Positions 26,372 through 34,766 of a stretch of DNA of 34,788 nucleotides are shown one piece after another. Every line of letters starts with the position of its first letter. Positions within the stretch are counted from its first letter, which is position 1. The translations under genes and the position numbers were made by a program. This DNA is from an uncultured Anaeroplasma sp. (GTDB lineage Bacteria; Bacillota_I; Bacilli_A; Acholeplasmatales; Anaeroplasmataceae), in contig CAKQBG010000017.1 of the NCBI GenBank assembly GCA_934216145.1, positions 1-34,788 on the forward strand, in the 5' to 3' direction. The notes beneath the pieces are model-generated. The model made no database searches. It had not been told where the DNA came from and saw nothing but the letters and a program-made list of their open reading frames with translations.

Positions 26372-27664
26372 ATGTCTATTAGAAAGAAGCTGCTATTAAT
26401 ATATACAATTTTAATAGCAGTATTAGTTTTTTTTAGTTCATTTTTAATGATATATGTTTCAACAGCCTCCCAAAGGGATGCGTTAAAAACATCATTATTA
26501 CAAAGAGTAATCGAAGTTTCTAATTCTTTAGTTGATTCAAATGGAGTAATTGATATTTCAGCCAATGTAAATTATTATAGTGATGGTGTTTATATTGGTA
26601 TATTCAAGGAGGATGGAACATTTATTGCAGGTAAATTACCTGAGGGATATGTTTCATCTAGCTTTTCTAATGGTCAAATAACAGAGATTAATCATAATAA
26701 ATTTATATATTATGATTATTATTTAGATTTAAATGCTAGAGATAATATTTATGTTAGAGGTATAACATCTAATAGTATCACTGTATCATCAGTTTTATTA
26801 ATAACCTCTGCGATTGTTATTCCTGTTTTATTGATTATAGCTGTTATTGCTAGCTTCTTTATTTTTAAAAAGACTTTAGATCCTATTACTCAATTAACTA
26901 AATCTGTCGATTTGATTACATCTACTGATGATTTTTCTAATAAGATTGAAATAACCTCTAAGGATCCTGATATTAAGCTTTTGGAAAAAAGCTTTAATAA
27001 AATGCTTGGACGTTTAAAGGATTTATTCCAGGCTGAGGAAGAATTAACATCTGATGTTTCTCATGAGCTTCGTACACCACTTTCAGTTATGCTTGGTGAA
27101 TGTGAATACGCACTTGAGTGCAATGATGAAAATGAGAGGGTTGAAAGCTTAAATGTCATTTTAAAGGAAACTAATAAAATGATTCATATTACTAAGGAAT
27201 TATTAGAATTCCAAAGAATGAAGAATCATGATAATATTGAGCTTGTTGATATGAATGCTTCAGCTATATTAGAGGATATGACTATTGTTAGTGATAAGAA
27301 TATTAAACTTGTTAAGAATATTAAGCCTAATGTCCATTTGAAAATTAATGAAACATTATTTATTGAAATGGTTCAAAATTTATTAGATAATGCTTGTAAG
27401 TATGGTGTTCCTAATGGTACTACAACCTTAACCCTAACAGATAATCAGATTATTATTTCTGATAATGGTATTGGTATAAGTAGTGAAGATTTGGATAAAA
27501 TATTTATGAGATTCTATCAGGTTGATAAATCTCGTAGTAATAAGAATAGCTTAGGACTTGGATTATCATTTGTAGCTGAAATTGCTAGGTTACATAATGC
27601 TAGTATAAATGTTGAAAGTGAATTAGGTAAGGGAAGTAGCTTTATTATTACATTTAATAATTAA
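26372..27664 (+). CDS. Membrane sensor histidine kinase
   Basis: Autophosphorylates on His and donates to the adjacent response regulator. Order: TM1 (about 8-30), a small extracytoplasmic domain of about 105 residues, TM2 (about 139-165), HAMP (about 166-218), HisKA with the phospho-acceptor His at about 231 in SDVSHELRTPL, and HATPase_c with N-box LLDNACKYG, G1 ISDNGIGIS, F-box FMRFYQVDKSRS and G2 GLGLSFV. The AAGGA at the end of the regulator gene serves as ribosome site for the ATG at 26372. The sensor domain is small, which fits sensing through a partner such as the PepSY-like lipoprotein, but that is inference. A clean terminator follows. Confidence 0.95.
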   Translation: MSIRKKLLLIYTILIAVLVFFSSFLMIYVSTASQRDALKTSLLQRVIEVSNSLVDSNGVIDISANVNYYSDGVYIGIFKEDGTFIAGKLPEGYVSSSFSNGQITEINHNKFIYYDYYLDLNARDNIYVRGITSNSITVSSVLLITSAIVIPVLLIIAVIASFFIFKKTLDPITQLTKSVDLITSTDDFSNKIEITSKDPDIKLLEKSFNKMLGRLKDLFQAEEELTSDVSHELRTPLSVMLGECEYALECNDENERVESLNVILKETNKMIHITKELLEFQRMKNHDNIELVDMNASAILEDMTIVSDKNIKLVKNIKPNVHLKINETLFIEMVQNLLDNACKYGVPNGTTTLTLTDNQIIISDNGIGISSEDLDKIFMRFYQVDKSRSNKNSLGLGLSFVAEIARLHNASINVESELGKGSSFIITFNN

Positions 27665-27687
27665 GACTTGTTTTCGCAAGTCTTTTT
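27665..27687 (+). terminator. Terminator of the lipoprotein/two-component operon
   Basis: GACTTG (27665-27670) and CAAGTC (27677-27682) form a stem with loop TTTTCG, followed by a T-run. Confidence 0.88.
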
Positions 27688-27720
27688 ATTTAAAATATTA
27701 GTTATTAAAGGGTGATATTA

Positions 27721-27951
27721 ATGAAGGAAAAGATTTTAGATTATATTAAAAAGAATTGGAAGAATCTAATACTTGTTTTAGTATATATTGTTATAGCTAG
27801 CTTAGTTTACGGCTTATGGTTTGATTCTTTATGGCATTTATGGTTTGTTAATTTAATTATTATTATTGTCATTGTGATAATTGGACTTATTATTGGCTAT
27901 TTTTATATTAAAGGCGAAAATAAGAAAATAGAAGAAGAAAAAAAACAATAA
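27721..27951 (+). CDS. Small two-helix membrane protein of unknown function
   Basis: A 76-residue peptide with a basic N-terminus (KEKILDYIKKNWKN), two hydrophobic helices (LILVLVYIVIASLVYGLWF and LWFVNLIIIIVIVIIGLIIGY) and a charged Lys/Glu tail. The ATG at 27721 has the ribosome site AAAGGGTGAT just upstream; the GTG at 27712 lies inside that site. It sits between the kinase terminator and the T-box of serS. No family is recognised. A membrane-stress or accessory role beside the two-component system is only a guess from position. Confidence 0.7.
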   Translation: MKEKILDYIKKNWKNLILVLVYIVIASLVYGLWFDSLWHLWFVNLIIIIVIVIIGLIIGYFYIKGENKKIEEEKKQ

Positions 27952-27968
27952 TTATATAATTTTTGTAC

Positions 27969-27997
27969 TTTTCAAAATACTATTTATTTGATATAAT
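27969..27997 (+). promoter_or_regulatory. Promoter of the T-box/serS transcript
   Basis: TTTTCA (27969-27974), a 17-bp spacer and a perfect TATAAT (27992-27997), directly before the T-box leader. Confidence 0.7.
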
Positions 27998-28003
27998 ATT
28001 GCC

Positions 28004-28210
28004 GTAATCCTAAATGAAGGGACTTAGTAATTTAGTTAATTTCTTAAAGAGAGCTACAGGTTGGTGTGATGTAGTAGAGGTACTAGATGAATCTACCCCA
28101 GATAGGAATCGTTACTCGCGTTAAGAGAATTAAGTGCTAGCGTTTGCTAGAATTAAGGTGGCACCACGGTTATTCGTCCTTAGATTTTAAATCTAAGGAC
28201 TTATTTTTTT
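28004..28210 (+). ncRNA. T-box leader controlling serS
   Basis: A tRNA-sensing riboswitch that reads through when uncharged tRNA-Ser binds. The conserved T-box AAGGTGGCACCACG is at 28155-28168 and contains the TGGC bulge that pairs with the tRNA acceptor end. Stem III is visible as CTAGC-GTTT-GCTAG (28137-28150). The terminator is a 12-bp perfect stem (28176-28187 with 28189-28200) plus a T-run to 28210; its 5' side overlaps the antiterminator 3' half. A plausible specifier codon is TCT (28092-28094) in GAATCTACC, a Ser codon matching the downstream gene. The exact Stem I boundaries are approximate. Confidence 0.93.
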
Positions 28211-28225
28211 AAGAGGAGAAGAAAT

Positions 28226-29512
28226 ATGCTAGATATTAAATTTGTAAGAGAAAATCCTGAAATTGTAAAGGAAAATATTAAAAAGAAATATCAATTTGAA
28301 AAGCTTCCATATGTTGATGAAGTTATTGAATTTGATAAGAAGATTCGTGCTTTAAAGCAAGAATCTGAAGGCTTAAGAGCTTCAAGAAATGATTTAAGTA
28401 AGCAAATTGGCGCTTTAATGAAGGAAAAGAAGATTGAAGAGGCTAATAAGATTAAGGAAGCTGTTTCTAATAATAATAAGAGAATTCAAGAGATTGAGCC
28501 TGAAATTGAAAGCTTAAATAAGGAATTATTAAAGAGAATGATGGTAATTCCAAATATCGTTGATGCATCTGTACCTGTTGGTAAGGATGATAGCGAAAAT
28601 GTTGAAAATGAAAAGTTTGGTGACCCAGTAGTACCACCATATGAGATTCCATATCATGCTGATATTATTGCTAGATTCAATGGTCTAGATAAGGACGCAT
28701 CAGGTAGAACAAGTGGTAATGGTTTCTATTATTTAATGGGTGATATTGCTAGAGTTCATTCAGCTATGCTATCATATGCTAGAGATTTTATGATTAATAA
28801 GGGCTTTACTTATTGTATTCCACCTTTCATGATCCATGGTGATGTTGTTGAGGGTGTTATGAGCTTTGCTGAAATGGAAAATATGATGTATAAAATTGAG
28901 GGTGAGGATTTATACCTAATTGGTACATCAGAGCATTCTATGATTGGTAGATTTAAAGGTCAAATTGTAAAGGAAACTGAGCTTCCTATTACTTTAACAA
29001 GCTATTCTCCATGCTTCCGTAAGGAGGTTGGTGCTCATGGTATTGAGGAAAGAGGAATTTACCGTGTTCATCAATTTGAAAAACAAGAAATGGTTGTTTT
29101 ATGTAAGCCTGAGGATAGTATGGAATGGTATAACAAGATGTGGAGCTATACTGTTGAGTTCTTTAGAAGCCTAGATGTTCCTGTTAGAACATTAGAGTGC
29201 TGTACTGGTGATTTAGCTGATTTAAAGGTTAAATCTTGTGATGTTGAGGCTTGGTCTCCAAGACAAAAGAAGTATTTCGAGGTTGGTTCTTGTTCAACTT
29301 TAGGTGATGCTCAGGCTAGAAGACTTGGTATTCGTACTAAGGGTGAGGATGGTACTTATTTAGTTCATACTTTAAATAATACAGTTCTTGCTTCACCTCG
29401 TGGATTAATCGCATTTATTGAAAATAATTATAATGAGGATGGTTCTATTTCAATTCCAAAGGCTTTACAGCCATATATGGGTGGATGTGACGTTATTAGA
29501 CCTAAGAAGTAA
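28226..29512 (+). CDS. serS: Seryl-tRNA synthetase
   Basis: Charges tRNA-Ser (and tRNA-Sec where present) with serine in the cytosol. The N-terminal about 110 residues form the long antiparallel coiled-coil arm (RALKQESEGLRASRNDLSKQ, IEEANKIKEAVSNNNKRIQE). The class II catalytic core follows with a TSEH-type motif (LIGTSEHSMIGRF), motif 2 FRKEVGAHGIEERGIYRVHQ and FEVGSCSTLGDAQARRLGIR, and a motif 3 that reads LNNTVLASPRGLIAFIENN rather than the usual bacterial NGSGLAVGRTLVAILEN. The 428-residue length is normal. The T-box leader upstream confirms serine-responsive control. RBS AAGAGGAGAAG is seven bases before the ATG. The unusual motif 3 suggests a divergent branch of SerRS. Confidence 0.97.
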   Translation: MLDIKFVRENPEIVKENIKKKYQFEKLPYVDEVIEFDKKIRALKQESEGLRASRNDLSKQIGALMKEKKIEEANKIKEAVSNNNKRIQEIEPEIESLNKELLKRMMVIPNIVDASVPVGKDDSENVENEKFGDPVVPPYEIPYHADIIARFNGLDKDASGRTSGNGFYYLMGDIARVHSAMLSYARDFMINKGFTYCIPPFMIHGDVVEGVMSFAEMENMMYKIEGEDLYLIGTSEHSMIGRFKGQIVKETELPITLTSYSPCFRKEVGAHGIEERGIYRVHQFEKQEMVVLCKPEDSMEWYNKMWSYTVEFFRSLDVPVRTLECCTGDLADLKVKSCDVEAWSPRQKKYFEVGSCSTLGDAQARRLGIRTKGEDGTYLVHTLNNTVLASPRGLIAFIENNYNEDGSISIPKALQPYMGGCDVIRPKK

Positions 29513-29514
29513 TA

Positions 29515-29556
29515 AAAAAAGCCTTCATTCAAAAAAGATGAGTGAAGGCTTTTTTT
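29515..29556 (+). terminator. Bidirectional-looking terminator after serS
   Basis: GCCTTCA (29521-29527) pairs with TGAAGGC (29543-29549), with an A-run before and a T-run after, extending the stem to about 14 bp. Confidence 0.9.
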
Positions 29557-29636
29557 AAAAGATAATATTAATAAAATGAAATTATTTGGTTATTTATTGG
29601 TTATGCTTTTTATGGGAGATTTTAATATTATCTTTT
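29557..29636. repeat. 15-bp perfect inverted repeat with 50-bp centre
   Basis: AAAAGATAATATTAA (29557-29571) and TTAATATTATCTTTT (29622-29636) are exact complements. The element lies between the serS terminator and the RlmI-like gene. The function is unknown. Confidence 0.6.
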
Positions 29637-29752
29637 CTTCTCCTTTCTTAGATTTTTTACAATTTAATTGTAATAAAAAAAACACGTTAAAATATTTCAA
29701 TTTTGTGGAAAAATAACTTGTAAATATGTGATATTATGGTTGGAGGATTTGT

Positions 29753-30916
29753 ATGCTTAAGGTAATACTTGATAAGAATGAAGAGATTAATATTTTAAAG
29801 GGATATCCCTGGGTTTTTAATAATGAAATAAAAAATTTTATAGGTGAAATTGAAAATGGTAGAGTATGTAGTGTATATACTTCTGATAATAAATTTGTTG
29901 CCTATGGCTTTTTAAATACTAATTCAAAAATAATGGTTAGAATATTATCATTAAATGAAAATGATATTATTGATAAGGAATTCTTTAAAAAAAGAATAGA
30001 ATACGCTATTTCTCATCGAAAAAATTTAGGGTGGAATGCTTGTAGATTAGTATTCAGTGAAGCTGATTTCTTGCCTGGTCTTGTTGTTGATAAATATGGA
30101 GATTATTTATCAGTTCAATTTATGTCACTTGGTATGGATATGATTAAGAAGGATATCATTGATATATTAGTTGAACTAACAGGTTGTAAGGGTATTTATG
30201 AAAGAAGCGACATGCCTGTTAGAGAAAAAGAAGGATTAGAGCAGACTAAAGGCTTTTTATACGGTGAATTTGACCCTAGAGTTGAGGTTGAGGAGGATGA
30301 AATACATTTTATCGTTGATATTGAAAATGGTCAAAAAACAGGCTATTTTCTTGATCAAAAGCTAAATAGAGATATATTAAGATTATATGCTAAGGATAAA
30401 TATGTACTTGATGCCTTTAGTAATGTTGGAGGATTTGCGTTACATGCTTGTAAATATGGTGCTAAGCATGTTGATGCGTGTGATATTTCTGAAAGAGCTT
30501 GTAATGAAATTACTAATAATGCGAAAATGAATGGATTTACTCAGCTTGAGGCTAAATGTGTTGATGTTTTTGATTATTTACATAGTGATGGTATTAAGGA
30601 TAAATATGATGTTATTATATTAGATCCACCTGCATTTTCTAAGAGTAAGGATTCAATTAAGAAGGCTTATAGAGGATATAAGGAAATTAATATGACTGCT
30701 ATGAAGATTATTAAAAGTGGTGGTTATTTATTAACATTTAGCTGTAGTCAGCATATGACTCCGGATTTATTTATGCAAATGATAAATGAGGCAGCAAGTG
30801 ATGCTAAAAGAAAGGTTCAATTCTTAGATTTTAGAATTCAATCTCCTGATCATCCTGCTTTACTTCAATCAGAAGAACAATTATATTTAAAGTGTATGAT
30901 TTTAAGAATACAATAA
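29753..30916 (+). CDS. rlmI: RlmI-like 23S rRNA (cytosine-5) methyltransferase
   Basis: Class I SAM-dependent RNA methyltransferase of the RlmI (YccW) family, which makes m5C in 23S rRNA (position 1962 in E. coli). An N-terminal PUA domain (1-75; KGYPWVFNNEI... VYTSDNKFVAYGFLN) precedes the EEHEE-like region (FSEADFLPGLVVDKYGDYLS) and the Rossmann catalytic domain: NGQKTGYFLDQKLNR, VLDAFSNVGGFALHACKYGA, DCxDIS-like DACDISERAC, ILDPPAFSKSK and the catalytic SCS in LLTFSCSQHM. Length and domain order are those of the family. RBS GGAGG is eight bases before the ATG. It appears to be a single-gene unit closed by a strong terminator. The exact rRNA position in this organism is inferred from homology. 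Confidence 0.92.
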   Translation: MLKVILDKNEEINILKGYPWVFNNEIKNFIGEIENGRVCSVYTSDNKFVAYGFLNTNSKIMVRILSLNENDIIDKEFFKKRIEYAISHRKNLGWNACRLVFSEADFLPGLVVDKYGDYLSVQFMSLGMDMIKKDIIDILVELTGCKGIYERSDMPVREKEGLEQTKGFLYGEFDPRVEVEEDEIHFIVDIENGQKTGYFLDQKLNRDILRLYAKDKYVLDAFSNVGGFALHACKYGAKHVDACDISERACNEITNNAKMNGFTQLEAKCVDVFDYLHSDGIKDKYDVIILDPPAFSKSKDSIKKAYRGYKEINMTAMKIIKSGGYLLTFSCSQHMTPDLFMQMINEAASDAKRKVQFLDFRIQSPDHPALLQSEEQLYLKCMILRIQ

Positions 30917-30921
30917 AAAAT

Positions 30922-30957
30922 ATCCAATATTAAGGTGCTTAATATTGGATTTTTTAT
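30922..30957 (+). terminator. Terminator after the RlmI-like gene
   Basis: A perfect 12-bp stem, ATCCAATATTAA with TTAATATTGGAT, loop GGTGC, then a T-run. Confidence 0.93.
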
Positions 30958-30986
30958 TTCAATTGTTAATGAATTGATGTTATAAT
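30957..30986 (+). promoter_or_regulatory. Promoter of the ABC transporter genes
   Basis: TTTCAA (30957-30962), an 18-bp spacer and TATAAT (30981-30986), 28 bases before the ATPase start codon. Confidence 0.5.
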
Positions 30987-31013
30987 TATAGTGTAGAAAA
31001 AAGGAGGAATATT

Positions 31014-31715
31014 ATGGCATTAGTTGAATTTGATAATGTATCTAAGTATTATAAAATGGGTGATAACGTTATAAAAGCAAATGATAAGGTAACTTTTTCT
31101 ATTAATGAGGGAGAATTCTGTGTTATTGTTGGTCCATCTGGAGCTGGTAAAACTACTGTTTTAAACCTACTTGGTGGTATGGAGGTATTAGATAGTGGTG
31201 AAATAACTGTAGGTGATAAAAAGCTATCTAAAATGAATGAACGTGAATTAACCTTATATCGTAGAAATGATGTTGGATTTGTGTTTCAGTTCTATAATTT
31301 AATGCCATCTATTACAGCTTTAGAGAATATTGAAATTTCATCTGAAATTTGTAAGAATCCTTTAGATTCTTTAGAGGTTTTAAAGTCTGTTGGGCTTGAA
31401 AATAGAAAAAATAATTTTCCATCCCAATTATCAGGTGGTGAACAACAAAGAGTTAGTATCGCAAGAGCTATTGCGAAAAACCCAAAAATTCTATTGTGTG
31501 ATGAGCCAACTGGCGCGCTTGATTATAATACTGGTAAGCAAATATTAAGAGTGTTATATGATACATGTAAGAAGAATAATAAAACAGTAATTGTTATTAC
31601 TCATAATCAGGCTTTAACAGAAATGGCAGATCATATAATTCATATTAAGAATGGTACAGTAACTTCTTCAGAATATAATCAAAAGCCTGTACCTATTGAA
31701 CAGATAGAGTGGTGA
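31014..31715 (+). CDS. ABC transporter ATP-binding protein (MacB/LolD type)
   Basis: Nucleotide-binding subunit that powers the adjacent FtsX-like permease. All ABC motifs are present: Walker [10 protein letters not shown] (40-48), Q-loop in [18 protein letters not shown], signature [15 protein letters not shown], Walker [13 protein letters not shown] and the switch His in VITHNQ. The 233-residue length and the GALD D-loop fit the MacB/LolD/FtsE group, which drives mechanotransmission or export of peptides and lipoproteins rather than import. RBS AAGGAGG precedes the ATG. The stop TGA is four bases before the permease ATG, so the two are translationally coupled. The cargo is unknown. Confidence 0.94.
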   Translation: MALVEFDNVSKYYKMGDNVIKANDKVTFSINEGEFCVIVGPSGAGKTTVLNLLGGMEVLDSGEITVGDKKLSKMNERELTLYRRNDVGFVFQFYNLMPSITALENIEISSEICKNPLDSLEVLKSVGLENRKNNFPSQLSGGEQQRVSIARAIAKNPKILLCDEPTGALDYNTGKQILRVLYDTCKKNNKTVIVITHNQALTEMADHIIHIKNGTVTSSEYNQKPVPIEQIEW

Positions 31716-31719
31716 TAAT

Positions 31720-34191
31720 ATGCATTATTTTAAGTATATTATTAAAGGCTTTAAGGCTAATTTAAGTAGGTTTTTAGCGGTTATCGCGATTGTTGCGTTA
31801 GGTGTTGGAGTATTAGTTGGATTATTATCATCTCCATCGGATTTAGAGGAATCTCTTAATAATTATTATGATAATAATAATCTAATGGATTTAGTTATTA
31901 AAAGTAGTATTGGCTTTAGTAGTAATACAAAGGATATTATTAATGATGATAATTTAATTATTGAATATCTTTATATTAATGAGGATAATCTTTATTATAA
32001 TGATGAAAAATATAAGGCTAGAGAAATATCTAGAACTATGAATTCAAATATTAATAATTTGACTTTAATAGAGGGAAAATTTCCTAGTAATAAAAATGAA
32101 TGTGTTGCCTTAAAATGTAATTCTAGCTATCTTGATATAAAAATAGGTGATACATTTGAATTTGGTTCTAATGAATATAAGGTTTCTGGTATTGTTAGTA
32201 GTGCTGAATTTTATTCTTTAGAAAAAGAATATGATTTAACTGGTGGTAGTAAGCTTGATTTTATTTTCTATATTGATAGTAGCTTAAATAATACTGATAC
32301 TATTACTGATTTATATATTAGATTTAAAAGTCTAGAGTATATTAATAGATTTTCTAAAAAATATTTAACTTATGAAAAGATTCTTGAAAATAATATTAAA
32401 GATTTAGAGGATGAGATTTTAGAATCAAGAAAAAATGAACTTGAAATATCTATTAAAGCTAGTGTAACAGAAGAAATAAGAAAAGAAGTAGAAAAAAATG
32501 TACCTGAGGATATGGTTGATTCTATTATATCTAGTGATACAGTAAAAAATAAAATAGAGGAATTAACCTCTAATGAACTTGATAATATTATTTCTACAAA
32601 TGGATATGAACTATATTTTTTAAATTTAAATAGTAATATGAGCTTTAAGAGCTTTAAGGAAAATGCTAATAAGGTTAATAAGATAGTTGTAGTATTTCCA
32701 GTATTCTTTTTCTTTATAGCCGCGCTTGTTTCTCTTACAACCTTAACTAGATTAGTTGAGGAGGAAAGAGGTGGTATTGGTTTATTAAAGTCATTAGGTT
32801 ATTCTAAGGCTAAAATTAGTATTAAATATATTTTATATGGATTTGTTTGTTCAATTATAGGAGCAGTATTAGGTTTATTACTTGGTATTTTTATTATTCC
32901 TTATGTTATTCAGGTAGCATTTAATTCATTATATGTAATGCCAGAGCCTTCTTTTATATTTAATATTCCTGTTAATTTATTTGCCTTTTTATTAATGGTA
33001 TTAACTATATTTATAGTTTCATTATATGTGACACTAAAGGTATTAAAAGAAAGACCATGTCAGCTATTATTACCTAAGGCTCCTAGAGCTGGTAAGAGAA
33101 TATTACTTGAAAAAATACCTTTTATTTGGAAAAGAATTAAATTTAAACATAAAAATATGCTTAGAAATATTTTTAGATATAAGAAAAATTTAATTATGAT
33201 GGTAATAGGTGTAGGTGGTTGTGTAGCATTATTATTATGCGCATTTGGTATTAGTGATGTTATTAGTAATGTTGGTAATAGTGAATATAAGGATGTTCTG
33301 AATTATAATTTAAAGGTATCTTTAGCTTCTAATACTGAAATTGATAATGATAAGATAGATGAGATTACTTATGCTAATATTGATAATGTTTATTTAGATA
33401 ATGATACACTTGAGGAATATGAAATTAGTAAAGTTATTGTTAGTGATGATATTTCTAAGTTTATTATATTTAAATATAATAATGATGAGCTAGATATAAA
33501 GGATAATGATATTATTATTTCTAAACAATTATCAGAGCATTTTAATTTGAAGATTGGTTCTAGCTTTATAATTGATGGAAATGAATATATTGTTAGTAAA
33601 ATAATGAATAATCCTATTGGAAATTATGTTTATATTATTGATAATTCTAATAGCTATGATATTAATTATTGTTATATAAATACTAATAATGAAAATAGCT
33701 TAATTAATGATTTATCTAGTTTAGATAATGTTAAATCTATAGAAGCTAGATCATCTTTGTCAACAAGCTATGATATGATGTCATCTAGTCTTACTCTTGT
33801 AGTATTAGTTATCATTTTATGTAGTGGCGCTCTCGCAATTATTGTTATTTATAATTTAACAAATATTAATATTAATGAGCGTTTTAAGGAGCTAGCTACC
33901 TTAAAGGTATTAGGATATCAAAAAAATGAAGTATGTGGATATATTTATAGAGAGGTTTTTATTATGAGTATGCTAGGAGTAATATTAGGCTTTATTGTGG
34001 GACCTTTATTCTTTAGTTTTATTATTTATAATTTACAAAGTCCAGGGTTAACATTCTCTAATATTATTAATCCTATTTATTTCTTGTATGCATTTTTATT
34101 AACTATTCTATTTGTTATTTTAGTAGATTTATTATTTATTCCTAAAATAAATAAAATTAAAATGGTTGAATCATTAAAGTGTGTTGAATAA
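31720..34191 (+). CDS. FtsX/MacB-type ABC transporter permease, two FtsX domains
   Basis: Large integral membrane subunit of the exporter with the ATPase just upstream. One N-terminal helix (about 14-36) precedes a MacB-like extracytoplasmic domain and a Lys/Glu-rich, coiled-coil-like insert (about 210-300). The first FtsX domain has three helices (about 325-445; TTLTRLVEEERGGIGLLKSL with GYSKAKI). A cytosolic linker (RPCQLLLPKAPRAGKRILLE) follows, then another helix (about 490-515), a second extracytoplasmic domain and a second FtsX domain (about 690-815; NINERFKELATLKVLGYQ). The duplicated layout in 823 residues matches permeases often placed beside antimicrobial-peptide resistance or lipoprotein-export ATPases in Bacillota. 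No two-component genes are adjacent here. The cargo cannot be told. Confidence 0.9.
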   Translation: MHYFKYIIKGFKANLSRFLAVIAIVALGVGVLVGLLSSPSDLEESLNNYYDNNNLMDLVIKSSIGFSSNTKDIINDDNLIIEYLYINEDNLYYNDEKYKAREISRTMNSNINNLTLIEGKFPSNKNECVALKCNSSYLDIKIGDTFEFGSNEYKVSGIVSSAEFYSLEKEYDLTGGSKLDFIFYIDSSLNNTDTITDLYIRFKSLEYINRFSKKYLTYEKILENNIKDLEDEILESRKNELEISIKASVTEEIRKEVEKNVPEDMVDSIISSDTVKNKIEELTSNELDNIISTNGYELYFLNLNSNMSFKSFKENANKVNKIVVVFPVFFFFIAALVSLTTLTRLVEEERGGIGLLKSLGYSKAKISIKYILYGFVCSIIGAVLGLLLGIFIIPYVIQVAFNSLYVMPEPSFIFNIPVNLFAFLLMVLTIFIVSLYVTLKVLKERPCQLLLPKAPRAGKRILLEKIPFIWKRIKFKHKNMLRNIFRYKKNLIMMVIGVGGCVALLLCAFGISDVISNVGNSEYKDVLNYNLKVSLASNTEIDNDKIDEITYANIDNVYLDNDTLEEYEISKVIVSDDISKFIIFKYNNDELDIKDNDIIISKQLSEHFNLKIGSSFIIDGNEYIVSKIMNNPIGNYVYIIDNSNSYDINYCYINTNNENSLINDLSSLDNVKSIEARSSLSTSYDMMSSSLTLVVLVIILCSGALAIIVIYNLTNININERFKELATLKVLGYQKNEVCGYIYREVFIMSMLGVILGFIVGPLFFSFIIYNLQSPGLTFSNIINPIYFLYAFLLTILFVILVDLLFIPKINKIKMVESLKCVE

Positions 34192-34290
34192 TAAAAAGAT
34201 ATATTTATATAATATTTTTACATATGTAAATTATTTGTCGTTAATTTTATTTGATAAATTCTTTATAATAAAAATAAAGGAGGCATAAAT

Positions 34291-34713
34291 ATGCGAACAT
34301 TAAAAAAATTAAAGCTTTCTTTAAAGCTAGATAAAAATTTACGTCATTCTCTTTTAAAGAGTACAAAAAATGAGATTCTAATTGACCTTGATGGTGATAA
34401 GGAGGCTGATTTAGCATTTATTGATTCTACAGGTAATGGTAATATTGATACTATTGCGGTAGACAGTAATGGTAGTGGTGAATTTGATTTATACTTTTTA
34501 GATAAAAATAATAATAATTTACCAGATACAATTATTGCGATGATTGATGATGAACCTTATGTTATTGCTGAAGGTGAAGGAGTAGAACAAATGATCATTA
34601 AGGCTATTAATACTATTTATGCATTAATAGATTTAAATGATTTTATTGTTGAAAGATTTGATGAAGCTCTAGATGAGCTTTATAAAGAATTAAAGAAGGC
34701 TAAAAAAAAATAG
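34291..34713 (+). CDS. Small cytosolic protein with four 13-residue Asp-rich (Ca-loop-like) repeats
   Basis: A 140-residue protein without a signal peptide. After a basic N-terminus it has four tandem units with an exact period of 13 residues, starting at Asp 32, 45, 58 and 71: DLDGDKEADLAFI, DSTGNGNIDTIAV, DSNGSGEFDLYFL and DKNNNNLPDTIIA. Each has D-x-[DNT]-[GN]-[DNS]-x-x-x-D followed by four mainly hydrophobic residues, the pattern of EF-hand, dockerin or thrombospondin type 3 calcium loops. An amphipathic helical tail with a poly-Lys end follows (about 97-140). RBS AAAGGAGG and a TATAAT (34264-34269) with a poor -35 lie upstream. Calcium binding is predicted from the pattern; such repeats are usually extracytoplasmic, so a cytosolic one is odd. 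No named family is recognised. Confidence 0.8.
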   Translation: MRTLKKLKLSLKLDKNLRHSLLKSTKNEILIDLDGDKEADLAFIDSTGNGNIDTIAVDSNGSGEFDLYFLDKNNNNLPDTIIAMIDDEPYVIAEGEGVEQMIIKAINTIYALIDLNDFIVERFDEALDELYKELKKAKKK

Positions 34714-34766
34714 GAGGTGTGAAAAAATAGATTTTTTTAAATCTATAATGTTCACACCTCCTTTTG
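34713..34766 (+). terminator. Nested palindrome with Shine-Dalgarno/anti-Shine-Dalgarno arms, likely terminator
   Basis: Outer arms GGAGGTGTGAA (34713-34723) and TTCACACCTCC (34751-34761) are exact complements; the first base overlaps the stop TAG. An inner hairpin, ATAGATTT (34727-34734) with AAATCTAT (34739-34746), sits inside. TTTT follows. The outer arms match the palindrome at 16876-16905. Confidence 0.75.

Noticed and set aside
26359..26565. Minus-strand ORF over the kinase start
   Set aside because: It is antisense to the kinase signal and membrane region and lacks start signals.
28467..28652. Minus-strand ORF inside serS
   Set aside because: It is antisense to the coiled-coil arm of SerRS; the composition reflects the complementary strand.
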